Shown piece after piece: positions 24,298 to 32,665 of a DNA stretch of 64,000 bases (the first letter of the stretch is position 1; every line of letters begins with the position of its first letter). Position numbers and translations under genes: made by a program. This DNA is from Agrobacterium vitis (GTDB lineage: Bacteria > Pseudomonadota > Alphaproteobacteria > Rhizobiales > Rhizobiaceae): NCBI RefSeq assembly GCF_037039395.1, contig NZ_CP146242.1:1-64000 (forward strand), read 5' to 3'. Under the pieces are notes generated by a model, which worked only from the letters and a program-made list of their open reading frames with translations, had not been told where the DNA came from and did not search any database.

Positions 24298-24708
24298 TCA
24301 TCGCCCATAGGATGGCAGAGGCGGAACGCCGCGTTGCGCCGCCTCGATCCGCTGTAAGATTTCCCGCATAACCCGCAGATCGCCGCTTTGCCCGCTGGCC
24401 GTTATTTGCAGTTCCTTGATGGCCTGTGAGATCGAGGTGGCAGATTGTTCGGCAACTGTGACGCGATAGGACAGGTTATCGAGCTTGCGCAGCTCAACCT
24501 CGTTCACCTTGAAGCGCTCCTCGATTTTGCCGTCAGCATTGCCAAGCCGGCCTTCCACGGCCACGCGCCAGCGCTTCAGCTCGTCAATGTCACTATTGGT
24601 TTGCGCCCAGGCATAGCCGCCGCCAGCGATGATGCTGACCAGCGTCGTGAGATTGATCCAGGTGTTGATATTGTATTTCGGCGGCTTTGCCGCTGGTTCG
24701 TCCGTCAC
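24298..24708 (-). CDS. Phage membrane-anchored coiled-coil protein
   Basis: A 136-aa protein from a GTG at 24708 (MTDEPAAKPPKYNINTWINL) with GGGGCGGGA upstream. A single membrane helix (TTLVSIIAGGGYAWAQ) is followed by a long charged helix (DELKRWRVAVEGRLGNADGK, EERFKVNEVELRKLDNLSYR). The start overlaps the stop of the lipoprotein gene at 24705, so the two are coupled. A membrane-anchored coiled coil beside a small lipoprotein resembles an inner/outer spanin pair of phage lysis modules, but that is inference. A truncated second copy is at 11674-12006. Confidence 0.65.
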   Translation of the reverse strand: MTDEPAAKPPKYNINTWINLTTLVSIIAGGGYAWAQTNSDIDELKRWRVAVEGRLGNADGKIEERFKVNEVELRKLDNLSYRVTVAEQSATSISQAIKELQITASGQSGDLRVMREILQRIEAAQRGVPPLPSYGR

Positions 24709-24986
24709 GTCCCGCCCCTTTGCAGTGCATTGATGGTGTCGGCCTTGGCGGCATTTGTGACGCGACAATCGGCCAGCGCCTTTCGGTCCCTACCCCACAG
24801 CCGGTATTCAGCCGTCCGATCCGTGCCAGCAGGAATAAACACAGGTGCATCGCAATCAGCCATGATACTGGCCGAGACACTTGGTTTGCGATCAGCGGTC
24901 GGTTGCGCCGATGGCGTTGAGAGCGTTTCGCACCCTGTCAGGCATAGCAGAGCAGGCAGGAGCGGCACCCGCCCCAGCAGCAGCAT
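24705..24986 (-). CDS. Small phage lipoprotein, candidate outer spanin
   Basis: A 93-aa protein with signal sequence and lipobox (LLPALLCLTGC). The mature part includes DCDAPVFIPAGTDRTAEYRL and WGRDRKALADCRVTNAAKAD, the WGRDRxALADC pattern I associate with Rz1/LysC-type lysis lipoproteins. It overlaps the start of the coiled-coil gene at 24708. The upstream sequence is the broken end of dam, so the native start may have been lost; no ribosome-binding site is seen before 24986. Confidence 0.5.
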   Translation of the reverse strand: MLLLGRVPLLPALLCLTGCETLSTPSAQPTADRKPSVSASIMADCDAPVFIPAGTDRTAEYRLWGRDRKALADCRVTNAAKADTINALQRGGT

Positions 24987-24993
24987 TCGGTTT

Positions 24994-25212
24994 CACGACC
25001 TCGCCACTGCGGTCGTTGATCACCTCGGTCCTGGGCGCATTCCGACGCCGAAAGAACACCCCTCCCATGCCGACAAACGGCTCCGCATAGGTCTGGTGCG
25101 GCATCGCCTCGATCATCTTGACTAGGCGCGGTGCCAGGCTGCGCTTGCCGCCGATCCAGGCGGCCGGCGGCTGAGTGTTGGGGACGGGCCGGAAGGCTTC
25201 ACGATTCACCAT
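24994..25212 (-). pseudogene. Phage DNA adenine methylase (D12 class), N-terminal fragment
   Basis: Residues 1-73 read MVNREAFRPVPNTQPPAAWI, GGKRSLAPRLV, PHQTYAEPFVGMGGVFFRRR and TEVINDRSGEVV: the SAM-binding GGK block and AEPFxGxG motif of Dam-like methylases. After about 24994 the frame passes into unrelated sequence overlapping the lipoprotein start. The catalytic DPPY region is missing, so the enzyme is dead. A deletion joined dam to the lipoprotein gene. Confidence 0.75.
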
Positions 25213-25384
25213 TTCAAAAATCTCACGACTCAGTCACACAAGCCCCGCCCTGCAGGGTACGGGTGCGACAGTTATCGTTGAGCGCTGTCGGACGGGTTAG
25301 GACGCCAATCTTTGGCCCGTCGTTGGGGTGCGTTGCAACACCCCGGCCACCCGGCTGCTACCGTACAAGGCCGCAGGCGCTGCG

Positions 25385-26199
25385 ATGCGCCAAGGCTTTC
25401 ATCCGTTTGGCCGATATAGCGGGTGAAAGCGTTGTTGACCTTGGTCACGCCCTGTTCAATCGTCTGGGTGGCATTGGCCGCCATCCCCTGGATGGTCGGC
25501 AATCCCTTCAGGAACGACTGGAAGAAGTCCCGATTGGACACGGCCCCATCGTTGACCAGTTGTTTGAGCTTGCTGACAGAACCGCCCGCAGCACTGAGAC
25601 CATTGGCAACAGCGATCAGGATCGGCCTCGCCCCTTCGTTGACAGAGTTGAACTCCTCGGCCTGGACGCGGGTCGAGCCGAGAAGCTGGCCGAGCTGCGT
25701 CAGCGCACCCTGCGCTTGCGTGGCAGACTTGCCCTCAATCTTCAGAGCCGTGCCGACGCCATCGGTGAACTTCAGCAGATCGGCCTGAGACGCTACCAAG
25801 CGCATCGCCGGATTGCGCCGCCTTGCCGAACAGATCGGCCATGGCACCAATCGGCGCTGCATTGCGCTGGGCCGAGTTGTAAATCTGGTCGAGGACCGCG
25901 ACCTGATTAACGCCCACGACGCCGGCCACAGCCAGGCTGTTCTTGGCGCTGGTCCAGGCGTCGGCATAATGGATGACGGAATCCACCGTCAGCGCCGCCG
26001 AGATACCGGCAATCGGTGCGATCAGCCCTCGTGCCATGGACGTGCCAAGTGCTGAGAACCGGCCATCCATTTTCTTCAAGCGGTTCTCGATGGCGCGGGC
26101 CTGTGAACTGGTCACATTCGCGGCCTTCTGCATCTCGCGTTGATAGCCTTTGATGTCGGCCGAAAGTTGCACGACGAGCTTTTCCAGGTCGGTTGCCAT
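25385..26199 (-). pseudogene. Phage tail tape-measure protein, frameshifted and truncated
   Basis: From the ATG at 26199: MATDLEKLVVQLSADIKGYQ, KKMDGRFSALGTSMARGLIA and SAQRNAAPIGAMADLFGKAA, the typical tape-measure N-terminus. Near 25805 the frame shifts by one base; ASQADLLKFTDGVGTALKIE, GARPILIAVANGL and FFQSFLKGLPTIQGMAANAT continue in the next frame. Deleting one T from GGTAGCG on the minus strand restores GASQADLLK. Similarity ends at about 25385 (TDESLGASQRL), far short of a full protein of many hundreds of residues. Confidence 0.78.
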
Positions 26200-26258
26200 G
26201 GGTGCCTCGGATTTTGAAAGGATTCAGTGGGCTGGCGGCCTCCGACCGGATAGGTCGT

Positions 26259-26447
26259 AGATCGGTTGCCGCAATCACGCTGGGGCCTGGCTCGGTCAGC
26301 TTTGCCGATCTTCTGAAGGCAGATCCAGCGCGCCGGGTGAAAAATGTCAATCTCGTGGATGCCAGTGAGGAAGATCCGGTTCCGCCGCTCGATTGCTCGT
26401 CGGCCTTCGTGCCGTTCTCAAGCTTTGTGGAGGGCGCACCGTTCTGA
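26259..26447 (+). pseudogene. Unidentified 3' gene fragment
   Basis: The plus strand has an open, G/C-ending-codon-rich frame reading AITLGPGSVSFADLLKADPA, RRVKNVNLVDASEEDPVPPL and ending SSFVEGAPF stop. It looks like the C-terminus of a real protein without its start, sitting between the broken tape-measure gene and rfbC. I do not recognise the family. It may be part of the cassette that brought in the rhamnose operon. Confidence 0.35.
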
Positions 26448-26631
26448 ACGGATAGTGTCGTAAAAAGACATAAATGGCAGACGCTTGCCTGCAATGGTGG
26501 CAGATGATCGTAGAGAACTGTCCGAATAACGTCATAATCTTCCGGTTAAGACGGTGGGCACCTAGCATTTTTCTTGCTCTGATAGATCGAGATTGTTAAC
26601 TGCGCGAGGGGCTTAATTCAAAGGGATAAGA

Positions 26632-27195
26632 ATGCAGTTTGAAGAAACGAAGCTGTCGGGCGTTTTTCTGATCACTCCAAAGCGGTTTGGGGATGCGCGC
26701 GGCTATTTCATGGAAACCTTCCGGGCCAGCCTGTTTGAAAGCGAAGTGGGATCTTTCACCTTCGTTCAGGACAATAAGTCGTTTTCGGCAGAGGTTGGTA
26801 CGGTTCGCGGCCTGCATTTCCAGTTGGACCCGAGGGCGCAGGGCAAGCTCGTTTCCTGTGCGGCTGGCGCCTTGCTGGATGTCGCTGTCGATATTCGCCA
26901 GGGCTCGCCGACCTATGGCCAGATGGTGAAAGCCGAACTGACTGCTGAAAATGGCTGCCAGCTTTGGGTGCCGCCGGGTTTTGCCCATGGCTTCTGCACA
27001 TTGCAGCCCAATACCGTGATCAGCTACAAGGTGACGGATTATTATAGCCCGGATCATGACCGGGGCCTGTTGTGGAACGATCCGGCGCTGGCGATCGACT
27101 GGCCGGTGACGGAAGACAACGCCATCCTGTCTGACAAGGACAAGAAGCAGCCAAAGCTGAGTGAACTCGAGACGAATTTCGTCTATCGGCCTTAA
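26632..27195 (+). CDS. rfbC: dTDP-4-dehydrorhamnose 3,5-epimerase
   Basis: A 187-aa cupin enzyme (RmlC) that epimerises dTDP-4-keto-6-deoxyglucose at C3 and C5, third step of dTDP-L-rhamnose synthesis. FGDARGYFMETF, the catalytic-His block RGLHFQLDPRAQGKL, LLDVAVDIRQGSPTYGQ and WVPPGFAHGFCTL are all present, and DYYSPDHDRGLLWNDPALAI closes the family region. Length is standard. AAGGGATA precedes the ATG. It is the first gene of rfbCBDA, 53 bp before rfbB. Confidence 0.95.
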   Translation: MQFEETKLSGVFLITPKRFGDARGYFMETFRASLFESEVGSFTFVQDNKSFSAEVGTVRGLHFQLDPRAQGKLVSCAAGALLDVAVDIRQGSPTYGQMVKAELTAENGCQLWVPPGFAHGFCTLQPNTVISYKVTDYYSPDHDRGLLWNDPALAIDWPVTEDNAILSDKDKKQPKLSELETNFVYRP

Positions 27196-27248
27196 GCGCC
27201 TCTGCTTTTGCCATTCAGCTCTATGAACGCTAGGGGATATCGAAAATC

Positions 27249-28304
27249 ATGCGCGTACTTGTAACCGGCGGCGCCGGCTTTATCGGATCGGCCGTCGTGC
27301 GGCATCTGGTGCTTGAAAAAGGCTATGACGTCCTGAATGTCGACAAGCTGACCTATGCCGGCACCTTGACCTCGCTGAAATCGGTCGAGGCAAATCCGCT
27401 TTACCGGTTCCTTCAGGCCGATATCTGCGACGGCCAGGCGATTGCTTCGGCTTTTGCAAGCTTCAAGCCTGATCGTGTCATGCATCTGGCCGCCGAAAGC
27501 CATGTCGACCGCTCGATTACCGGGGCGAAGGATTTCGTCGAGACCAATGTGCTCGGCACGTTCACCATGCTGGAATGCGCCCGCGCCTATTGGCAGGGGC
27601 TGGAAGGTTCGAGCAAGGACGGTTTCCGCTTCCTGCATGTCTCGACCGACGAAGTCTATGGATCGCTGGGCGATGAGGGTCTGTTTACCGAAACCACCCC
27701 TTATGATCCGAGCTCTCCCTACTCAGCCTCGAAAGCGGCCTCCGATCATCTCGCCAAGGCCTGGGCGCGCACCTATGGCCTGCCGGTGGTGGTGTCGAAT
27801 TGCTCCAACAATTACGGCCCCTTCCATTTCCCGGAAAAGCTCATTCCGCTGATGATCATCAACGCCATGGAAGGCAAGCCTCTGCCGGTTTACGGCAATG
27901 GCGCCAATATCCGCGATTGGCTTTACGTCGAAGACCATGCAAGGGCGCTTGATATCATCGCTGAACGTGGTCAGATCGGCGAAACCTATAATGTCGGCGG
28001 ACGCAATGAGCGACGCAATATCGATGTCGTCAACCGCGTCTGCGCGCTGATGGATGGACTGCATCCGTCGGGCGCACCGCATGACGCGCTGATCCAATAT
28101 GTGACCGACCGTCCCGGCCACGACGCCCGTTATGCCATCGACGCGACGCGGCTGGAAACCGAACTCGGCTGGAAGGCCCAGGAAACTTTCGAGACCGGCA
28201 TCGAAAAGACCGTGAAATGGTATCTCGAAAACCGCTGGTGGTGGGAGCCGTTGCGCCAGGGCTATGATGGCAGCCGTCTTGGCCTGCTGAAAGCCGCGAA
28301 ATGA
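27249..28304 (+). CDS. rfbB: dTDP-glucose 4,6-dehydratase
   Basis: A 351-aa extended SDR enzyme (RmlB) making dTDP-4-keto-6-deoxyglucose, the second step. The N-terminus has the NAD-binding [31 protein letters not shown] and [12 protein letters not shown] are family blocks, and the catalytic Tyr-Lys pair is in [20 protein letters not shown]-like [15 protein letters not shown] and [19 protein letters not shown] complete the protein. Its stop overlaps the rfbD start (ATGA, 28301-28304). Confidence 0.95.
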   Translation: MRVLVTGGAGFIGSAVVRHLVLEKGYDVLNVDKLTYAGTLTSLKSVEANPLYRFLQADICDGQAIASAFASFKPDRVMHLAAESHVDRSITGAKDFVETNVLGTFTMLECARAYWQGLEGSSKDGFRFLHVSTDEVYGSLGDEGLFTETTPYDPSSPYSASKAASDHLAKAWARTYGLPVVVSNCSNNYGPFHFPEKLIPLMIINAMEGKPLPVYGNGANIRDWLYVEDHARALDIIAERGQIGETYNVGGRNERRNIDVVNRVCALMDGLHPSGAPHDALIQYVTDRPGHDARYAIDATRLETELGWKAQETFETGIEKTVKWYLENRWWWEPLRQGYDGSRLGLLKAAK

Positions 28305-29206
28305 GCGGCGTGAAGCGCTATCTGGTGACTGGCCTGGCCGGGCAGGTCGTGCAGTCACTGCTTGAGAAAGCCAGCGATCGCAAGGATCTTGACCTGGTCG
28401 CCCTGGGGCGGCCGCAGCTCGATCTGGCCGATCCCTCGACGATTGAAGCGGCTGTGCGTGCCGCTCAGCCCGACCTGATTATTTCGGCTGCCGCTTATAC
28501 CGCAGTCGATCAGGCCGAAACCGACGAGGCCGCAGCCTTCACGGTCAATGGCGAAGGGCCGGGGGAATTGGCGCGGGTTGCCAAGGCGCTGGATATCCCG
28601 ATCATCCATATCTCGACCGATTATGTCTTCGATGGCAGCAAGGCTTCGCCCTATAACGAGGCCGATCCGGTTGCGCCGCTTGGCGTCTATGGCCGCAGCA
28701 AGCTGGAAGGCGAGCGCCGGGTGGCGGCGCAAACCGACAACCACGCGATCCTGCGCACCGCCTGGGTTTATAGCCCGTTCGGCAAGAATTTTCTGCTGAC
28801 CATGTTGCGGCTGGCCGAAACCCGCGATGAACTGGGCGTAGTGGCCGACCAGATCGGCAATCCGACCTCGGCGCTCGATATTGCCGATGCGGTGCTGAAA
28901 GTTGCCGAAAACCTGCTGTCGTCCAAGGACGCCGATCTGCGCGGCACATTCCATATGACGGGATCAGGAGAGGCGAGCTGGGCGGAGTTTGCAGCTGAAA
29001 TTTTCAGGCTGTCTGCTGACCAAAACGGCCCCTCGGCCAAAGTCAATCCGATCCCGGCCAGCGCCTACCCGACGCCCGCCAAACGGCCTGCGAATTCCCG
29101 GCTGAATTGCGCCAAACTGGCCAGGGTTCATGCTATCGATATCCCCGATTGGCGCGTGTCGACGGAACTGGTCATTGATCGGTTACGGCGGCCAGCGGCA
29201 GTTTAG
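28301..29206 (+). CDS. rfbD: dTDP-4-dehydrorhamnose reductase
   Basis: A 301-aa SDR enzyme (RmlD) that reduces dTDP-4-keto-L-rhamnose to dTDP-L-rhamnose, the final step. It starts [16 protein letters not shown] (nucleotide-binding loop), then [30 protein letters not shown] and the active-site [32 protein letters not shown] is a strong family block. The loop lacks one Gly of the usual GxxGQxG, a mild variation. Coupled to rfbB by a 4-bp overlap. Confidence 0.95.
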   Translation: MSGVKRYLVTGLAGQVVQSLLEKASDRKDLDLVALGRPQLDLADPSTIEAAVRAAQPDLIISAAAYTAVDQAETDEAAAFTVNGEGPGELARVAKALDIPIIHISTDYVFDGSKASPYNEADPVAPLGVYGRSKLEGERRVAAQTDNHAILRTAWVYSPFGKNFLLTMLRLAETRDELGVVADQIGNPTSALDIADAVLKVAENLLSSKDADLRGTFHMTGSGEASWAEFAAEIFRLSADQNGPSAKVNPIPASAYPTPAKRPANSRLNCAKLARVHAIDIPDWRVSTELVIDRLRRPAAV

Positions 29207-29283
29207 AGTTTGTCTGGGCAACGATGGTCGCCGGCTTTCCTCAAAAGACAACGAACACAAATGACGTGTCAGGAGTTTTATAA

Positions 29284-30147
29284 ATGAAGGGTATCATTCT
29301 AGCCGGTGGCAGCGGCACCCGCCTGCATCCCATGACGCTAGTCACCTCCAAGCAGCTCATGCCTGTCTATGACAAGCCGATGATCTATTATCCGCTCTCG
29401 ACACTGATGCTGGCCGGGATTCGCGATATCCTGATCATTTCGACGCCGAAGGATCTGCCGAATTTTCAAAGCCTGCTGGGTGATGGGTCGAAATGGGGGA
29501 TTTCGCTGACCTATGCCGAGCAGCCGACGCCGGATGGCCTGGCTCAGGCCTATATTATCGGCGCGGATTTCGTCGGCTCCAGCCCGTCCTGCCTCATTCT
29601 GGGGGACAATATCTTCTACGGTCACGGCATCAACGACCTGTTCAGAAGTGCTGTGGCCCGCAATGACGGGGCAACCGTGTTTGCCTATCACGTCAACGAT
29701 CCGGAACGCTATGGCGTGGTGGAATTCGACAAGGACATGAAGGCGGTTTCGATCGAGGAAAAGCCTCAGGTACCGCGCTCGAGCTGGGCCGTGACCGGGC
29801 TTTACTTCTACGACAAGGATGTCGTGGATATTGCCGCAAACCTTAAGCCATCGGCGCGCGGCGAGCTGGAAATCACCGACGTCAACCGGGTCTATCTCGA
29901 ACGGGGCCGGCTCAGTGTCGAAAAGATGAGCCGTGGTTATGCATGGCTGGATACCGGGACCCCCGACAGTCTGCTGGATGCCTCGGAATTCGTCGCCACG
30001 CTGGAACGCCGCCAGGGCTTCAAGATCTCCTGCCCGGAAGAGATAGCCTATCGGCTCGGCTTCATCGACGCCCAGCAGTTGGAGACGCTCGGCCTGCAAT
30101 ATGGCAAGAGCGCCTATGGGCAATATCTGCTGAAAAAAGTGCTCTGA
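29284..30147 (+). CDS. rfbA: Glucose-1-phosphate thymidylyltransferase
   Basis: A 287-aa nucleotidyltransferase (RmlA) making dTDP-glucose from dTTP and glucose 1-phosphate, the first step. The signature [20 protein letters not shown] is at the N-terminus, with [53 protein letters not shown] and [15 protein letters not shown] following. Full length. It is the last gene of the operon, 77 bp after rfbD, with its own ribosome-binding site (AGGAG). Confidence 0.95.
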   Translation: MKGIILAGGSGTRLHPMTLVTSKQLMPVYDKPMIYYPLSTLMLAGIRDILIISTPKDLPNFQSLLGDGSKWGISLTYAEQPTPDGLAQAYIIGADFVGSSPSCLILGDNIFYGHGINDLFRSAVARNDGATVFAYHVNDPERYGVVEFDKDMKAVSIEEKPQVPRSSWAVTGLYFYDKDVVDIAANLKPSARGELEITDVNRVYLERGRLSVEKMSRGYAWLDTGTPDSLLDASEFVATLERRQGFKISCPEEIAYRLGFIDAQQLETLGLQYGKSAYGQYLLKKVL

Positions 30148-30176
30148 CGCTTTTAAACCGAACGCGTATCTGCAAT

Positions 30177-30210
30177 ACAGCGCCACGCACCTGAGAAGGT
30201 GTGGCGCTGT
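30177..30210. terminator. Hairpin after rfbA, possible terminator
   Basis: ACAGCGCCACGCACC pairs with GGTGTGGCGCTGT around TGAGAA, with one bulge. The T-run is weak (AACAGTTTATAT follows), so termination may be inefficient or factor-assisted. It is 30 bp beyond rfbA and before the phage capsid fragment. Confidence 0.5.
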
Positions 30211-30324
30211 AACAGTTTATATATCCTACGTAATTTCGATGTCGGGCCCCAAATAGCGAACAAAAATGATTCAGCATCATTGTGCCGTAACATTCGATCT
30301 TTGCTCGACAACACACCACCCCGA

Positions 30325-30774
30325 TCAACCGCCAATATAGCCACCGGCAATGCCGCTCATCGTCACCTGGTCGCGGGTCTCGAACTCGGCAGCGCCGCGC
30401 TGCAGCACCGCACGCTCTTCCTTGGTCAGATCGGACGGATTGACACCGCAGACGACCTTGGCAAACACACTGCGATATTCGACCTTGCCACCCTGGGGCA
30501 GATCGTCGCCGCGCATTTCCGGGGTATCGCGCAGCGGACGCTGTTTGGCGCGGCGCTCTTCGTCGCGCTTTTCCAGCTCGATCAGCTTTTCTTCGCGGTC
30601 GAGAAGCCCTTGCAGCCGATCATATTCGGCCATTGCCGTATCATGGGCGCTTTCCAGTTCCTTGGACCGAACCTCATCGGTGTCAGGCGTGATCGCCTCC
30701 AGCCGTTCGCGGGCCTCGGTGACAAGGCGCGCCTGCTTTTCGCGCAATTCTTTCAGTCTTTGCGACATAGTCAT
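30325..30774 (-). pseudogene. HK97-type major capsid protein, N-terminal fragment
   Basis: 149 residues: a charged coiled-coil delta-domain (MSQRLKELREKQARLVTEAR, GLLDREEKLIELEKRDEERR) that would be removed by the prohead protease, then EYRSVFAKVVCGVNPSDL and MSGIAGGYIGG before a premature stop. HK97 capsid proteins are usually about 400 aa; the whole fold domain is absent. The break lies about 180 bp from rfbA, so the rhamnose cassette or a linked deletion cut the gene. Confidence 0.78.
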
Positions 30775-30816
30775 GCTCCTGATTGTGGGGGGAGTGGGAT
30801 TGTGTGGACGCGGGGC

Positions 30817-31413
30817 TTACGAGCGCCGCGTCAGGTCGAGGCCGATTTTCAGGCGCAGGCGTGTGGCCAGTCCATGAGAACGGGTTTCGGTTCCACGAGC
30901 GCTTTCCAGCGACCGCAGGGCAATGGAGGTGCCGGCATAGGCCGGGATGGAGACGATGGAGACTTCGAACAGATTGAGATCGGTCAGCGTCCGGCGCGGC
31001 ATGGATCTGGAAAAGTCCCATTCCTCGCCAATCGCCTCAAAGCCGAACGACATGCCTGACACGTCGCCCCGGGCAATCAGCGTGCGGACATCGCGTCCGA
31101 CCGTGGTATCGGGAAGGTCGATTTCGACAGCCAGGCCCTTGGCATCCTCAGATAGCCGCAGCGTTCCCGCCCGGTTGCGACCCAGCACATGGGCCGTGTC
31201 ATGGTCATAGAAGGCGCGGATATCATCAGATCGCAGCGACCGGGCAAAAGCACCCGGTGCAATGCTTTCCTCGAACACCCCGGCAATGGTGGTGACATCG
31301 CCAAAATTGGCGGCATAGCCGGCCACCGTCATTCGCTCGCCATCGCCCCGGGCTTCCACCGGCAGCACCAACGAGCGGCGCTCACGCTCACCCGGCTTCG
31401 GTTTCGGTGTCAT
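30817..31413 (-). CDS. HK97-type prohead protease
   Basis: A 198-aa phage maturation protease. The fold signature runs GERERRSLVLPVEARGDGER, MTVAGYAANFGDV, FEESIAPGAFARSL, then FYDHDTAHVLGRN with the catalytic His, and RGDVSGMSFGFEA with the catalytic Ser. LNLFEVSIVSIPAYAGTS is the C-terminal family block. It overlaps the portal gene by 26 bp at its start and precedes the capsid gene, the standard HK97 order. Intact, although its substrate is truncated. Confidence 0.88.
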   Translation of the reverse strand: MTPKPKPGERERRSLVLPVEARGDGERMTVAGYAANFGDVTTIAGVFEESIAPGAFARSLRSDDIRAFYDHDTAHVLGRNRAGTLRLSEDAKGLAVEIDLPDTTVGRDVRTLIARGDVSGMSFGFEAIGEEWDFSRSMPRRTLTDLNLFEVSIVSIPAYAGTSIALRSLESARGTETRSHGLATRLRLKIGLDLTRRS

Positions 31414-32665
31414 CGGTCACCTGCCTTTCTGTGTCTGCTGCGGGATCATTGAGCGGCGGGTCGCCATTCTCGCCCATTGCGCTGTTGCCAGTGGCACTTG
31501 TGTCGATGACACTGGTGCCGGTGGCACTGCCGATGGCAACGGTTGCGCCCTGGATGTAGAGCTGGTCGGCAGCCGGGTTTGGATCACGTGGACGGCCTTC
31601 AATCTCCCGGCCCTCGTTCGGGGTCAGCAGCGCCGAGTTGACGCCGGTTGCGAGCGCTTCCAGGCGGCTCTTGAAGTCACCGCGCATCAGGCCGTCGAGG
31701 TTGTGGCGGACATAACGGCGGGTGTTCATCCGCCCAAAAATCTTCAGGTTCATTTCCCCTTCGAGCGCCGTCGCCCATTGGCTGACCAGGTGCTTGACCA
31801 GATAGAGGTCGTTCTGCTCGACATTGGAGAAGGTTGCCCGGCTCAAGTCCTGAAGGAAGTTCGGCGGGATCTGATAGGCGCGGGCAATTTCCTGCACCTG
31901 ATACAGCCGGGCCTCGGTCATCTGCCCCTTGGCCGGGTCGTAACCCACTTGGGTGAGTTTGTAGCCAACCGGCAACTGGATCAGGGGAAGCTGATCGTCC
32001 CGCGCCGCTTTCACCGCCCGCTTGATGTCTTCTCGCGCCCGCTGCATGGCCTTGTCATTGGCGGGCATCGGCCCTTCCAGCGCCAAGGGCGGAACGCCGC
32101 CGCCTGCAAAAAAGTTCGAGGCATAGTCGTTCATGGCCAAGGCCAGTTGGATGGCCTTTTCCGCCATGGCAATCGGGCCGCGATGCTGGACCAGATTACG
32201 CTTCAGCATATAGGGGATGTCGATCACGTCGGTGGCTGGATATTCCCTGCCCTCGAAACTGTAGAACAGCCGCCCGCCGCGCCGGCGGATCGAGCAGCTA
32301 CCCGGATCAATCGGCCAAAGCGCCTCAATGCCAGCACCCTTGCGCTCGATCCAGGCCAGCCCCCGTCCACCGGTAAACACCTGTTCCCAGAAGAAGCGTC
32401 GGAACTTCGAGGTGTCCATTTCGTCGTTCGGGTTTTCTTCCAGAACGACAGCCAGTTTGCCGCCGAGCCGCACCGGTCCCCGTTCGCCCGTCCGGTAGAC
32501 ATAGAGCGGAAGCGTTGCAAGCGTCCGCGATAGAAACGACAGGCGCAGGCCGTCCCGCGTCGCTTCCAGCGTCCAGGCGTCCCTTTGCAGCCGCTCGGCC
32601 GATCCACGAAGCCGGTTCACGGTGGCGATTTCCCTGTGCCGTCTTTGCAAGGCCTCCGCCGTCAT
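31388..32665 (-). CDS. Phage portal protein (HK97 family)
   Basis: A 425-aa portal subunit, forming the dodecameric DNA-entry ring. Family blocks include LSRTLATLPLYVYRTGERGP, WEQVFTGGRGLAWIERKG, LIQLPVGYKLTQVGYDPA and the helical IARAYQIPPNFLQDLSRATF followed by SNVEQNDLYLVKHLVSQWA. The C-terminus is a low-complexity Ala/Thr/Gly tail. The ATG overlaps the stop of the ParB/MT-A70 gene (32662-32665). No terminase gene lies upstream, which is unusual for this type of head module. Confidence 0.88.
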   Translation of the reverse strand: MTAEALQRRHREIATVNRLRGSAERLQRDAWTLEATRDGLRLSFLSRTLATLPLYVYRTGERGPVRLGGKLAVVLEENPNDEMDTSKFRRFFWEQVFTGGRGLAWIERKGAGIEALWPIDPGSCSIRRRGGRLFYSFEGREYPATDVIDIPYMLKRNLVQHRGPIAMAEKAIQLALAMNDYASNFFAGGGVPPLALEGPMPANDKAMQRAREDIKRAVKAARDDQLPLIQLPVGYKLTQVGYDPAKGQMTEARLYQVQEIARAYQIPPNFLQDLSRATFSNVEQNDLYLVKHLVSQWATALEGEMNLKIFGRMNTRRYVRHNLDGLMRGDFKSRLEALATGVNSALLTPNEGREIEGRPRDPNPAADQLYIQGATVAIGSATGTSVIDTSATGNSAMGENGDPPLNDPAADTERQVTDDTETEAG

